A stretch of DNA of 64,000 nucleotides from Phocoena phocoena (GCF_963924675.1 NC_089224.1:46233158-46297157), one strand, 5' to 3'; shown: positions 12,386 through 25,590, numbered from the stretch's first letter. A program made the numbers and translations. Notes: a model not told the origin generated them from the sequence alone.

Positions 12386-14275
12386 AGAGTTATATGGGAA
12401 AAAGGTAGGGTTTAGTGATGGGCTTAAATCTCAGGCCCTAGGTTAACACTTATCAGCTGAGCATTAGCAGGTGAAGTTTTGTTTTGCCATTTACTGTTGA
12501 ATGTGCCATGTCTTTAATGGCAAGAGACCATTAAATCCAGAGCAAACAAGTAAACGAAGCCTTTAGAATCAGTTGGGGTTTAATCATGGAAGAAGACTAC
12601 AATTGATTATGGAGTAAGATTTATTATAGAAATTAAACCTTAAACATTTATGGTAGGAGCTTGGAAAGTGAAAGTCCAGGAGGCAAGTTGCAGGGTCAGT
12701 GGAGTCCCCAATTAGTCAGCCTAAGAAGCCAAGCATGAGACAAGGCTCATGGGAGAGGGTCTGTGGAAGGCTGTGCCTCCATGTAAGTTACCACTGCTAT
12801 GGGTCTGTTGGTGGGCCTGGAGTCACTGTTGACCTGCAGGGCCAGCTTGGGAAATTGGACAGGGATCTGAGAGGAGCAAAGATAAGCTTGAACCCACCCA
12901 CATAGCCATGTCTGGTCACTGTACTAACCATGACAGCCTTCAGAGAGTAATGGCTTCCAAATCCATGTAGATCCTTCCAAGTCTATGCAAATTCTACTTT
13001 TGGTCAACTTTATCCTGGAACTATACAGAGAAGAAGATACAAGGAAATGCAATTTCTGCTTAATGAAGTTGACATAGTACAAACCACCACAGCTTGCTCA
13101 TTAATGAGGTTGGTAATTGTAGTACTGATTATGAACCTAAGCTCCCTTGTTCACATGTGATGAGTCGATTATGCTAAACGAATAACAGAATATCTTTGAG
13201 AGTGATCTAATTGGGACAGAATGGTGGGAGAGTTAGTCCAGGCGTGAGGAATAAGGGTAGGTCTTTTCAGAATCAGGGCTGATTACAGTGTAAACAATGA
13301 GGGGACTCTGCATCCCCCTCTTACAAGGAAGGTGTTTATAGCAACATAAACACCTTTTCAACACAGTAACATAAACAATTTCTCAAGGAAACATTCTCTG
13401 GCATGCAGGAAATGTTTCTTTCTTTACAAACAAAAAAGTGTGCTTTTCTAAAGATTTAATTTACTTAAGAGCTCTGTTTAGAACAAGACTGATTGTAGAG
13501 GGATAAAGTTATTCCCAGAGCCCTTTTGTGGTAGGCTATAGTTGAAGTTCTTATAGAAGCATCTTGTTTAAAAATTTGTAGAGTCGCAGAGCACGGCTCA
13601 GTACAGGTGTACCATGTTACATATTGGATCCGCCTCTGGAAAGTTGTATAAATTACACTTTTGTGAGTCAAATTGTATTATGAATTCCCAGAAGCCTGAT
13701 ATTTTCTTATGAAAGTTATTCTTGAAAGTGTGAGGACCCTTTGTTACAGGTACCTACTGTGAGACTTACCGTTAGACCAGGGACTGTGATAGGGGCTACA
13801 TATTTGTCTTAAACAGGCATAATTATACATTTGTAAGGTGAATTAAACTGGTTCCTAAAATTGATCAATTAGGATTTTTATATTAAGCCTCCTTAAAACA
13901 TTTTTAACTTGCAACGATTAAAAATAGATTTTGTCCACAAGATCCATTTTAGGTTTGAAAAGGAGAGGAAAATTTTTTTAACAAGAATGCTTTCTCAATA
14001 GAGAATGGAGAACAGATGTACCTATTTTCATCATGTTATTAAAAAGTCTCTAGTTCTGGTAGTGCAGTGAAAATCCTGTTAATAGGCACAAGGCATCAGC
14101 CACTTGCATGTTTTTTATCTTTGTGGAAAGACTTGATTTAATTAAAAGATTTATCAACAGGCTCCAGGAATGATTTATTCATTGCTGACTGTAGATTTTC
14201 TGCAGCTTTTCACAGCAACTTAGAATGCACAAACAGGGGATAGTTTATCACACTGCCTTCTACCTTAACCTCTAG
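12386..14275. other. Intronic DNA, no gene seen
   Basis: Nothing coding. The stretch 12.55-13.15 kb may be an old LTR or other unrecognised repeat, judging from its mixed composition, but I cannot name a family. Confidence 0.4.
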
Positions 14276-14436
14276 ACTAGTGCTTCGCAAACTTTAAAGT
14301 GCAGACAAATGACCTGGGCATTTTGGCAAATGCACGTTATGCTTCAATAGGTCTGGGGTGGAGTTTGAGATTTTTAGTTCTGACAAGTTCCCAGGTGATG
14401 TTGATGTCACTGATTTGTGGACCACACTCTGAGAAG
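14276..14436 (+). mobile_element. MER5A-like hAT MITE
   Basis: TAGTGCTTCGCAAACTTTAA at the left, AATAGGTCTGGGGTGGAGTT in the middle, AAGTTCCCAGGTGATGTTGA, then TGGACCACACTCTGAGAAGC at the right. Full-length order of MER5A with imperfect terminal inverted repeats. Confidence 0.85.
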
Positions 14437-15774
14437 CAAAAGAGTAGGCGTTTCTGAGTGTAATTCTTGGTGTGGTTGAGCATAGTATTCAACATTTTAC
14501 AGGAAGTGTGGTGGAAACAGAGAGAACTGACTGTTTTCACATATACCCAGTTTTTCCTTGAGGACAAAAAGATAGTGGGAACTCCCTTTAAGTAGCTGGA
14601 TTATGGTTTGGCAGGAATGAAATACAAGCATTTCCCATTCAACTAGCTATACATTTATTACCTTTTTAAATATATGAAAGTGGGCCAGTTTAAAAGGCAA
14701 CCTCTCATCGAGATGCAAATTTCCCTGGGAGGGAAAAAAATAATTTTGTATATATGTGGCATACAACTGTGGGCTTACTTCTTTCCCCTGGAAATATCCC
14801 TTTGGTATCTATAAAACTAATAAAATAATTAGATCTTTGAAGGTCAATGTATGTAAAATTAAATGAGTTTTTGGTGGGTATTAAACTCAGGGCCAACTTG
14901 TCTGTTTATGAAGAACAGTTCAATATTGAGGAAATGTTCATGGTGGGGAAACTTGTCTGTTTGAATGATGAAAATGGGAAACTAATTTTAAAATACTTTT
15001 TAATTGTCTTTTGTTTTTTGCCCTTTAAGATGGGCAGCCAGAAAATGTTGGTAAAATTGCCCCAAGAGCTATTCAAATATATTGGTTTTGAATATTTTCA
15101 AAGAGAACTTCAGGCAGCTGGATTCATCTGGGAAATATCATTGAAATGTGAATTTGGGATTAAGAAAAAAATGTTCAGAGAGAGATAAGATCGACTACTT
15201 CAAGTAATTATTTGCTTATTTCTTAAAATAACCTAGTTTTTCTTAAATTTAGGTCAAACGCTTATAGTGTAATTGAAGATTAAAAACAAAGGAGAGCAAA
15301 TGAACATCTTTAAAACTTTCTGGATTAGTGCATAAATCTGATCGTCCCTGAAGAATGGGAAAAGATGTGTCTCTATAGATGATGTGATGGATCATAGAAA
15401 TCATTCAGCAACAGTGAAAGTTCCTTAGGATCCCAACACATGTGGGAAAAGGAATTCCCAGGGATCCTGGAAGTCAGATTGTGTTTATCTGCTGTAATGA
15501 TCATTGACAGCCCAATTATTTTTAACTATGATACTTTAATAGTCATCAGATAATAAATAAACACTTTCCTAAGTATGTCTTCCAAAAGATAGAGGCTATT
15601 AGTTTCTATCTGAAAATTTTTCATCTGTGTTTCAGATTGCTGAATGTGTTGGAAGTATTCATTCTGGAAAAGTAAGCAAGGAGGTATTTCTCCATGGGGG
15701 CTAAGTGTTACATGATAGCTGCATGCTTTAAAATATGAGCAGAAGGAATATAACTGTGGTGTCACAAATAAAAA
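14437..15774. other. Unique intronic DNA, no gene seen
   Basis: A 113-codon open frame spans 14847-15188. It has no recognisable domain and no supporting splice or promoter context, so I treat it as chance. Confidence 0.45.
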
Positions 15775-15779
15775 AAATT

Positions 15780-16170
15780 ATATATGTACATTGTATACCA
15801 TTTGGGAAAAAAAAATTAAGAAATACCCAGTGTACGTTCTAATACTTTTTCTGTGTAGTTTTCAACAATTGTGATAGTCCTTTTCTTCACACTTCCTGTA
15901 ACGTAAGCTGTTTCCCACGTAATTGCACATTTTTTGGGATGAACATGAGTTTTTATGGCTGCATAATATTCCATTTATAAAAGGAATAACACTTCGGTAG
16001 CTGTTCCTTCTTATCAGACATTTAAGTGGATTTTTCTGTTTTTCTAAGATGAATAATACTGTAATGAACATCTGTGTATGTGTATGATGCTATTCTTTGA
16101 TCAGAATTGTCTGCTTAGGTCAGATTGCCAGAACTGAAATTCATATTCTTAATTCTTATAGAAAACCTTT
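15780..16170 (-). mobile_element. Diverged L1-like remnant, antisense
   Basis: TTTTTATGGCTGCATAATAT followed by TCCATTTATAAAAGG, and AATAATACTGTAATGAACAT followed by CTGTGTATGTGTATG, are diverged antisense versions of the conserved L1 ORF2 3' end. Boundaries uncertain. Confidence 0.55.
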
Positions 16171-17935
16171 CCTTAAAAGCTGGTCTGTGAAGTTGAGGGA
16201 CTGTTTACAAAGAAATACTAAGCCTTCCTGGGTGTTAAAAGATAAGGATGTTATGACAGGGTGTTAAAAGCTAAGCTGGATTTGGACAGTTCAGATTAAC
16301 CTGGTTCTATCTTTGACGCCTATTTTTAACACTGTTGAAATGGGGGAAAAAAATAAGGCTACAAACTTGTCCTTTGATAAGTTTTGATAGGTAGGATGTT
16401 TTCGAAAGAAATGAGTTGTTTCTGTGGCAGATGCCTTAAACAATATTCTGCTAATAAATAAGAATAAGAGAGCACTTGAAGATAAAGTTTCTGATAATAA
16501 GAACAAGTTTGTAATGTTTAACTCCTGACCCTGTGAACTTTAATTTAGGGCAAAAGTATTGAAATAGTTGTGATTCACTAAGCAAATTTAAAAAAAAGAA
16601 AAGAGACAAGAATAATACCTGTAGTAGAAAAAAACAGAAACCAGCTCACAATTCAGACTGTAGACTGATTTGTAATACTCATTCTTAGCCAGTTTTTTAG
16701 AGGTAAGATAATCAGTCGGTTAGGTAGGTCATGAATCTGTCCTAGTTACTCCATGAAGTTAAAAACAACCCCAAACTTCTGATTAGTTAGCAGTATTTTA
16801 GTTGCCCTACAGTCTTCTATAATGGATTTATAGCCAGAACAAAAGGTTTTCAAGACCAGATCTATAAGCTATATTTTCTATGTATATTTTACCAAACTTC
16901 TCAATTTAGTCTAGACATTTTAGTTTTCAAGTGGATTTACATTTTTCTGGATTGCAACTATTTTGTGCTCTCCCGTATAGTTAAAATTTTGTAAAAGAAT
17001 GTTTCTTCTGTTAATTCCAAGGCATTAATGTCTCTATGCATATAGGAAGTAATGAAGTACCATGTTCATAATTTTATTTTTATGTTTGTGACTATATTTT
17101 GAAGAAATTATATCACCTGTTCAGTTAATTTTAAACTATGTAACAGTACATATAAGAGAATATATGTAATGTGTCAGCTACAAAGCAAGATTATACAATG
17201 AACATCCATGAAGTTACCATCCAACTTAAGAACTAGAACATGACCAAGTTATTTCCAAGTTCCTTTCCTAGCCTGTTCAGCTTTGAAGAGTGTACAGGTT
17301 AAAAAGATCTTGCCGCCTACTTTTCTAAATTATAATTAGTATGCTACTAGCCTTAAATAAAAACCTAAACAGGTAAGTGCAATTTATGTTAGGAACACCT
17401 TCAAATTAATGATGGATGTCAATGCATATACATAATTCATAGTAACAAAGACATTTAAAAATAGGACATTAGCATTGAAAATGTTAACTATGGCTAGATA
17501 TAAAATTTTTCTTATATATTTCTTAAACTGGAAATTTTTCTCTTTTTTCTAAATAGGCTATTTAAAAAATCTTCTATTACTGAACCTAAAAACAACATGA
17601 GTACATTATTCATATATAAAAGACCAAATAGGTGTTCATTTAACAACTTAAATTCACATTACATGTTGGAAATCCAAGGCTGGTTTATTTGAGAGGAAAT
17701 TTTGTATTTTATTAGCCAAGGACCTTCTGTGTTCCCAGAGCTTTGCCCCAACAATCTGGGAATCGAGATTTCAAGGTCAAAAGTCCAACAAGAAAACATC
17801 ATCACTAGAGGAAAGTGCTATTGATCAATAAAATTCAAGGTCTATATGTGGTTATTTAAAGGCTTTCTCCATGTTTCCCCTCAAAATATTTGTAGTTTTG
17901 TTAATTATTCTTTTGGAATATAAGAGTTGTTGATA
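16171..17935. other. AT-rich intronic DNA, possible L1 3' fragment
   Basis: No gene. At about 17105-17275, ATACAATGAACATCCATGAA, GTTACCATCCAACTTAAGAA and CTAGAACATGACC look like a diverged L1 3' UTR piece. The rest is unclassified. Confidence 0.4.
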
Positions 17936-17950
17936 CCTGAATTGATTTTT

Positions 17951-18153
17951 TTTTTTTTTTTCCCGATATGCGGGCCACTCACTGTTGTGGCCTCTCCCGT
18001 TGCAGAGCACAGGCTCCGGACGCGCAGGCCCAGCGGCCATGGCGCACCAGCCCAGCCGCTCCGCGGCATGTGGGATCCTCCCGGACCGGGGCACGAACCC
18101 GTGTCCCCTGCATCAGCAGGCAGACTCTCAACCACTGCGCCACCAGGGAAGCC
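17951..18153 (-). mobile_element. CHR SINE, short form
   Basis: Antisense copy; the + strand shows poly-T, then GATATGCGGGCCACTCACTG and end CACCAGGGAAGCC. A 15-bp TSD, CCTGAATTGATTTTT, lies at 17936-17950 and 18154-18168. Its T-rich end overlaps the tail, so the tail boundary is soft. Confidence 0.93.
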
Positions 18154-18556
18154 CCTGAATTGATTTTTGACTGAACCTCAAAGAACAGAAACCCAAATTC
18201 TTTAAAATTCTTTGTTGTCTTTAGCAGTTACCACTTTGAGAATTAGGAAACAAATTTTATTTCTCTCATATAGACATTGCAGTGACTGATTATCTGTGTC
18301 TTTCCATCTTTCTCACAAACTACATAATAGATTTCATTTTTGGCTTGTATTTTCCCTCTGGTTTTCTTTCTGTATTGTCATTGTCGTTATCTGGAATTTT
18401 CTACTTCCTGTAGAAGGAGTGTGAGCGTCTGACTAGTATGGTACAAATGAGGTGCTCCTCCTTTTTCCTTTTCTGTTAAAAAAAATCTCTCATAAGGCTG
18501 TTCTAATACTTTAACCTTTTCCTCTTTATAGTACCATATTTAAAATAGATTTATGG

Positions 18557-18852
18557 GGACTTCCCTGGTGGCGCAGTGGTTAGGAATCCGCCTGCCAATG
18601 CAGGGGACACAGGTTCGAGCCCTGGTCTGGGAAGATTCCACATGCTGCAGAGCAACTAAGCCCGTGTGCCACAACTACTGAACCCACGTGCCACAACTAC
18701 TGAAGCCAGCGCCCCAGAGCCTGTGCTCCGCAACAAGAGAAGCCATTGCAATGAGAAGCCCACGCACCGCAATGAAGAGTAGCCCCCGCTCGCCACAACT
18801 AGAGAAAGCCCATGCGCAGCAACGAAGACCCAATGCAGCCAAAAATAATAAA
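18557..18852 (+). mobile_element. CHR SINE, long form
   Basis: GGACTTCCCTGGTGGCGCAG head, TGCCACAACTACTGAACCCA body, tail ending GCAGCCAAAAATAATAAA. A perfect 16-bp TSD, TAAAATAGATTTATGG, lies at 18541-18556 and 18853-18868. The B box GGTTCGAGCCC at 18612-18622 is nearly consensus, so the internal pol III promoter may be intact. Confidence 0.95.
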
Positions 18853-18868
18853 TAAAATAGATTTATGG

Positions 18869-19139
18869 AGTAAGAATAAAAAGAAAATTGAATTTATATT
18901 AAAATTTAACCTTTTACTAAATATCTATCTTGATTTTTTAATGTATAAGAGGTAGTATGATGTAGGTTTGCATTTCTTTTTAGCAATGAGTTCTTTCTAT
19001 CACATTGATTGTATACATTCTGGCTTAAGGACATTAAAAAAGTACCCCTTCAATTTAGAGAACTTTTTTATTTTGAACTATTTTATTTAGTTTCTTCTTA
19101 CTTTTTGACCTTTTAAAAAAGTCACTTCCTTGTTGAGTG
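18869..19139. other. Short unique spacer between two CHR SINEs
   Basis: AT-rich sequence with no recognisable feature. Confidence 0.4.
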
Positions 19140-19155
19140 AAATTTAGTAATCTTT

Positions 19156-19364
19156 TTATTTTTTTATTTTTGCGGTACATGGGCCTCTCACTGCTGTGGC
19201 CTCTCCTGTTGCGGAGCACAGGCTCCGGACGCGCAGGCTCAGCGGCCATGGCTCACAGGCCCAGCCGCTCGGCGGCACGTGGGATCCTCCCAGACCGGGG
19301 CACGAACCTGTGTCCCCTGCATCAGCAGGCGGACTCTCAACCACTGTGCCACCAGGGAAGCCCA
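19156..19364 (-). mobile_element. CHR SINE, short form
   Basis: Antisense copy: T-rich tail, GCGGTACATGGGCCTCTCAC, end CACCAGGGAAGCCC. A 16-bp TSD, AAATTTAGTAATCTTT, lies at 19140-19155 and 19365-19380. Confidence 0.93.
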
Positions 19365-19479
19365 AAATTTAGTAATCTTTAAGCTGAATTTTTAACTTCA
19401 TGTTGTAAGTGTTGCAAGCCAATTAGCTTTCTTAAATACTGTGTATGTAAGTCATGTTGGTCATTAGTAATTCCTGTTT

Positions 19480-19604
19480 GTAAGTTGTTTATTTAACTTT
19501 TCCATTCTCAGTTTCATCATCTGTAAAATGGAAGGTGATAACTTTTAAGAGTTGTTGTGAGAATTAAATGAGTTACTGTGTCCAAGCACTTTCATGTAAG
19601 TGCT
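19480..19604 (+). mobile_element. MIR SINE remnant
   Basis: TCAGTTTCATCATCTGTAAA followed by ATGG, and TTGTTGTGAGAATTAAATGA, match the MIR core and flank. The far end runs into the antisense LTR-like block. Confidence 0.75.
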
Positions 19605-20259
19605 TGCATTAATTTTCTATTGCTGCCAGAACAAATTAAACTGCTTAAAACAACACAAATTAATTATTTCAGGGTTCTATAGGTCAGAAGCTGGGATTGA
19701 CTCACCTGGTTTCTCTGTTCCGGGTTTCATGAGCCTGAAATCCAGGTGTTCGTCAGCTGGCCTGTTACTAGAAGGTTCAGGGAAGAATCTGCTCCCAACC
19801 TTATTCAGGTTGTGGGCAGAATCCCATTCCTTGTGGTTGTAGGGCTGAGGTCTCTGTTTCTTTGTGAACTGCCAGCTGGGTCAGCCCTTAGCTCCTAGAG
19901 GCTTCTCTCCAGTTCTTGCTCGTGGGCCCCTACATTTCAGAGCCAGCAAGGGCAAACGGCACAGCCTTCTCACGCTGGGAAATCTCTCTGACTTCTGCTG
20001 CATCTCTCTTCTTCCTCTTGAACCACATCCCTCTGATTACAGCTGGAGAAACTTCCCTGCTTTACCGTCTCATGTGATTAGTTAGGTACCATCCGAATAA
20101 TACAGGATAATCTCCATAGCCTGTGGTCAGTTGATTAATAACATTAATTACATCTACAAAATCTCTTCACAGCAGTACCTAGATTAGTGTTTGAATAACC
20201 GGAGGACAGGAATCTTGAGGGACAGCTTTGGGATTCTGCTTATCACGGTGCTCAGAAAG
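19605..20259 (-). repeat. MaLR-like LTR remnant, antisense
   Basis: ATTTTCTATTGCTGCCAGAA at the left, then GGTTCTATAGGTCAGAAGCT, AGAATCTGCTCCCAACCTTA, ATAATACAGGATAATCTCCA and GGTCAGTTGATTAATAACAT. This is the order of a common mammalian MaLR-type LTR read backwards. The 80-, 73- and 62-codon frames inside it are not genes. The right side is interrupted by a CHR SINE. Confidence 0.6.
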
Positions 20260-20269
20260 GGTGGTGAGG

Positions 20270-20488
20270 GACTTCGCTGGTGGCGCAGTGGTTGGGAGTC
20301 CGCCTGCCAATGCAGGGGACGCGGGTTCGTGCCCCGGTCCGGGAGGATCCCACATGCCGTGGAGCGGCTGGGCCTGTGAGCCATGGCCGCTGGACCTGCG
20401 CGTCCGGAGCCTGTGCTCTGCAACGGGAGAGGCCACAACGGTGAGAGGCCCGCGTACTGCAAAAAAATAAAAATAAAGAAAAATAAAT
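20270..20488 (+). mobile_element. CHR SINE, short form
   Basis: Begins GACTTCGCTGGTGGCGCAGT (one head mismatch), includes GGGTTCGTGCCCCGGTCCGG, ends CGCGTACTGCAAAAAAATAA. A 10-bp TSD, GGTGGTGAGG, lies at 20260-20269 and 20489-20498. Confidence 0.93.
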
Positions 20489-20564
20489 GGTGGTGAGGAG
20501 TAGTCTTGGAGGTGAGTGACGGTGATGAAAGAAATCATATCTTCACCAGAGGAGCAGCACAGAG

Positions 20565-20685
20565 TAAATTATAAATTCCTTGTAGGTAGGCACTGTATCT
20601 TACCTTCTTATATCCATAGGACCTTAGAGTTTGTCATATAGTTATTTAAATACCTACCTTGACTGATAGCTTGAATGTATTTTTC
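20565..20685 (+). mobile_element. Short LINE-2 3' end remnant
   Basis: AAATTCCTTGTAGGTAGGCA followed by CTGTATCTTACCTTCTTATA resembles the L2 3' terminus (CTCCTTGAGGGCAGGGACTGTGTCT...). Diverged and partial. Confidence 0.45.
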
Positions 20686-20689
20686 TTTT

Positions 20690-22230
20690 GATTCTATTCA
20701 TTTTCTTTCTCTGAATCTGTAAAAGTAGTGTGAAAGTTTTGTTTACTATCTCTGGTGCCTCCTTGGAAAGATTAATCATAACATTTAGTTTCTCCTTACC
20801 TTTTTTCCTACTTTTGATTTTCATCAAATCACAGAGATAAAATAGCTAGTCCTTGTACAGGAAGCTGCCACGACTGACCTTTTGTCATTGGAGCACACAT
20901 TTTGAATTTCTTTGCCTTGTGCTTTTTAAGCATTTGTTGGCTTTTATGTACTCTTAGCTATGTCTTCTGTAACTTGTATTTGCAGATAGGTTGTGAGTAC
21001 AGCACATTGTTGATAGCTGAGTGTAAAGTTGACCACCTGCCCCAGCAGAAGGGGGCACCCTATTGCCCTCTTCAAGGTGGCATCCTTAACTACCGAACCT
21101 GTGGCTACACACATCGGCAAGGTGATAGTCAGCCACCATTCTTCTTACCATTTTTGGATGTTTTCCTGATCAACAAATTTAAGTCTCCCTTGAATGATTT
21201 TATTAGACGTACTGGAGACCTGCCAAGAAAGAACGGTATAAATCCTTACCATTAAGATGCCAAGATCTTTGAAAAGGGGTTAAGCCTTCTAATGACATTG
21301 TTTATAGGATATTTACATAGGCCTTTCTCTGTAGATATGAAAAACCTATTTGTCTCTGGGACACTACTCATTAAAATTTTTAAAAATTATTTTCTTATAC
21401 TCTTTTCATTAAATTGGCTTGCCCAGCCCTCCACTTCTTACAACCTCTACCCCCATAATCCTGTGTTAGGCCAGGAGAAATGAGGAGTTTGTTTAATATA
21501 CTTTTTTTTTTAATATACTTTTGTGGAATAGTATTTACTTTGTTACTTTCACTCATAAATGACGTCTTCTAATCTTTCTTGCTTTTTCTGACACTTAGCT
21601 GTTTTCTATCCTCCCCATCTAAAAAGATGCATAATATGAAATAACTCTTTTGTGCCAGAAAATTTAAGCATCTTTTGCCAAAGTACCTTGTTTACCTTGC
21701 TGCCTTTGAATTTCATGACAAGGGCTGGGTGGGCATTCATTTGGTTAGTCCTTTCAAGAATGCCTTTCTCTCTAGGATCTAGGATCAACAGTGTCCATTC
21801 ACTGTTCTTTTGATCTTTCTATGTGTTTTGCAGATTCATCTGGCAGTCGAATTTCTGTCATGGAAAACTGGGCATTTGCTTTTTTACTTCAACTACTTTA
21901 AACTGAATTTGAGCCTTTTTTTTTTTTTAAAAACCGAATTTCCTTTCAGGAGAATAAATCTTTTAGAAGCTCTTTCAAAGAATCACGTTCTCTGTATTCT
22001 CTGTATTGCTTATTCTTGACGGTTTTTGAAAAGCTATCATGTTATCAGAATAAGTTAAAAGTATATTTGTTTAATTTGTTGAGGAAGTTGTCATTCTTTC
22101 TGAGGTCAGTAGTTTATAATCAGGGAATTGATTAGCGCTCTGTTTAAAGTTTTCTGAAGTGTTGACAGTTTTTCAGTCTTTTTCTATTGGTGTACCTCGT
22201 TCAACTTGTCTTATGGATAAACTTGTCTGA
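20690..22230. other. Unique intronic DNA, no supported gene
   Basis: The longest frame (117 codons, 20902-21255) has no domain I recognise and no initiation or splice support. The segment 20990-21130 has a less random look than its surroundings, but I cannot assign it. Confidence 0.4.
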
Positions 22231-22231
22231 T

Positions 22232-22480
22232 TATTACTTTTTTAAAATTGTGGCAAAATATACATAACATAAAACTTACCATTTTCAAGTGTACAGTTCA
22301 GTGGCATTAAGCACGTTCACATTGTTCAGCTGTTACCCCTCTCCATCTCCAGAACTTTGTCATCATCCTAGACTGAGTCTGTACCCATTAAACAACAATT
22401 CCTCATCCCTCGCTTTCCCCCTTCTCTTGGCAACCACCATTCTACTTTCTGTCTCTATGAATTTGACTTAATTGGTTTGT
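22232..22480 (-). mobile_element. L1 3' UTR fragment, antisense
   Basis: TTAAAATTGTGGCAAAATAT, ACATAACATAAAACTTACCA, AGTGTACAGTTCAGTGGCAT and CTTGGCAACCACCATTCTAC are the antisense 3' end of mammalian-wide L1s. A 60-codon frame in it is spurious. Confidence 0.8.
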
Positions 22481-25400
22481 TTTTGTAATGTTCACCTTAA
22501 GAAGCATTTATCCTTCAAGGCCTGAGTGGGGGGTTGGGCCTGAGGACAGAGAGGAAGACTTGATTTACAGGTATCTGATTTAATTTACTGCCTAAGGAAT
22601 TAATAAGTAACTTTTACCTGTCTTGTATATTTTGATTACTTTTCATCTGCAGGATTTGAACACTAAGAATATATGCCTGTAACTTGTCTTTAAAATAGAG
22701 AGTCTTTGAAGGAGAAAAGTAAAGCTTTGAACTTTGATTTATGGGTTTTACTGATATTCATACCTTTCAAATATATATATTTTTTCAATTTGGCTTTTCT
22801 TCAGGTTATTTGACTTTCCATCTTGAATGTTTAGTCTATGGCTACTAGCATTTAATGGTAATAATTCCTTGTTTTCTAAGACAGCTAATGCCTTGAGTTT
22901 GGACATAGACGTGTCTCGTATGCCACAGGTTGTTTTGAAATTAGCTTGATAAGATTGAAATGTTGATAAATTATAGCATTTGGATTGTGGATACTTTGCC
23001 TGATAGCTAAATTATTGGTAGAGACTCATTGTTCTCCTAGAATGGGGACAGATTGTTGTCTTTCTCATTGTAGGGAAGTAGGAGTTTTCCTGAATAGTAC
23101 TGATTAGGGAATATAAACCAATTTTCTGTTTTTTGGCATGGGAAAGCAAGGCTTGAATTGAAAATGGGTTAGGCTGTCTTCTGGGGAGTGGCTGTAAACT
23201 TCTCCAAGTGCAGGATTATGGCTGCATTCATTCATTTTGTAAACAACTTAGTGATATGTTGAACGTAAATATAATTGCATTCTAGTAGTTAAGGTCCTAT
23301 GATTTTGCCAGAGAGCAGCAAGATTTTGGCCTTGAATAGTCAGAATTACAGGTAAACAGAGACCATGGTTTCACAAAGAGCCCTTTTTTTACCCTTTTCT
23401 CCTTCTTACACCTAATAGACCAGGAGAACACAGGAAGATGAGATGAGAAACCTTTTAGTATTAACTAGTTCTGTCTTGCAAAATTTCTGTACCAGCTTCA
23501 GAACCTTTTTAGCTGATGTTCTTTGTGTTATAATTTTAGGTGATAAACATAGATGATTACTACATAAATAATTTGTTTTTCAGTCTAAGTAACTCTGTTT
23601 TAGAATCTTGACACACAACAATTGATAATCATGAATGCGTTTCTATAACATTCTAAAGTGGTTTTGTTTTTGTTGTTACAAAATGTCATGTGTAGATAAG
23701 TGGGTTTTTATTTCCTCCCAGATTCCTCTCTATTGCAATTTTCCATTAATCAACAAGTGTTGATACACAGATAGTGAAACGTATGTGCCTTGCCTTTGGG
23801 GAATAAACCAGCTGATGGGAGCTTATAGACATTCACTGAAAAGAGTGAGTGTACAGGGCCGCGGGAGCGCTATTGGGAACACCTTCGCCCAACAGTTTAA
23901 ACTTTCATAAAGGCGAACCATGAGCTGGCCCTTGAAGAATAAGTAGAAAGATTTATTGCTATGTGTCTGATAACGATTTGCATTGTATAAGTGTGACCTT
24001 ATCTTATTTTAAACTCTTTGCCTATATCTTTTAGAAAAATTGTCTTTTGCATTTTTTGATCCCAGCGCAGTGGAATATCAAATGTTTACTAGCTGCTCTT
24101 TTCTTTGGAGTGTTGCCAGGGAGTGTGCTTTCCCCATTTCTCTCATTAATCATCAAGACTACTTTGTGTTAATGTTGGCCTATAGGGGACAGGATGTTTG
24201 TTGGAATTGTGTTAAAGGTATGGATTGATTTATGGGAAATTAATCTTTCTGTGATATTCCATCTTGCCCATCTAAGAGTATGCTATGTCTTTGCATTTAT
24301 TCAGGTCTTACTTTATATATGTCTCACTAAAGTTATATAGCTTTATTTATAGGTAATCTGTATTTCTTGAGTTCGCTAAATTTTTTTTGCTTTTATAAAT
24401 GGAGTCCTTTGTTCCATTATATTTCGGAAGTAGTTATCCCAGAAAGTAATTATTGCTGCTGTGGAGGAAAGCGATATATTATTGTATATTACTATTTCTG
24501 GAAATCCTTTTGATGTTAATACTTTTTCAGTGGACTTTCTTTGTTTTTCTGAATAGACAATAATCTTCTACAAGTAAATATGTATGGCTCTTGGTTGTTT
24601 TTTAAATCTTTATTATATTCACTAGGATTTTCAAAATAATTTTGAATTATGGTGGTATTAGTGGTCATTCTTGTTGAAGACATATAAGAGTTCAGTGCTA
24701 ACATTTTGGCAAACACAAAAAAGCAGAGCTCAGCACTTGGATATAACTGAAGACAGACAAAAATACATTTCAGGAAATGTATGACTTGACCATAACTTGG
24801 CATGTGAGGGAAGTGTTACTTTATGGCCGAAAATAATATATGTGCATCTGTGAGCAGACATCCATTCTTATAATTTTATCATCATTTTGACAACTGATCA
24901 ATTATAGTAAGAATTTTAGGCCAAGTGAAATCTGTTTGCTCAGCTTTATTGCAATTAATGGCACTGATTTATTTATCATTTTAAGACTGTGGAAAGCTCT
25001 CCTTATTCCCCAGTTCCACTCCCAGGGGCATATCACTGTTAAGTTTGTTTTGTAGACTTCCAGTGTTTCCTGTATGTATTAAATCACTCTACACACACAA
25101 ATAAATATATGTACATACATACATATATGTGTGTGTTTGTGTTAATATATTCTTTCACAAATATGGAATTTTTTAAAGCAGAAAGTAGTTTTTAAAAAAC
25201 TTAGCAATTAAATATATCCTATGTCTCTTTTTATGGGATTAGTGTCATTTTAAATCCCTTGGCTTAGTGTTCTGTACTTTATTATTATGGTGGTGACATT
25301 TCATAGTTTTTTTGTGTTTAGAGCATATGAGAAATAAACAAGTTAAGGTATATCACAGTAAATGTCTTATTTGAAAATAAGATAAATTGTTCAGGTTTTC

Positions 25401-25590
25401 ATACATATAGAAATCAATTATTCTAGGAGCCAGTTAGCTGAAAACTGCCTTAAAATCATGTGTGGGATTTATACTTCCCTAAGAGAATTTCACCAATTAA
25501 CATAAATTTAAATACAACAGGTATTTTATATGTAAAAACAAACCATTAACTGAGGCTTGAATATGCTGTTGCTTTAAAAATCTGATTAAG
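22481..25590. other. Unique intronic DNA, no gene seen
   Basis: No exon or young repeat. The stretch 23745-23950 may be an unnamed ancient interspersed repeat. An AT/GT-rich low-complexity patch lies at 25090-25145. Confidence 0.4.

Noticed and set aside
18557..18640. tRNA-like A and B boxes suggesting a tRNA gene
   Set aside because: They belong to the tRNA-Glu-derived head of CHR SINEs. No cloverleaf with paired acceptor stem, and a TSD plus tail are present.
20902..21255. 117-codon plus-strand frame with several Cys and Pro residues
   Set aside because: Looked briefly like an exon but has no convincing acceptor/donor pair and no domain. Left as unassigned intron.
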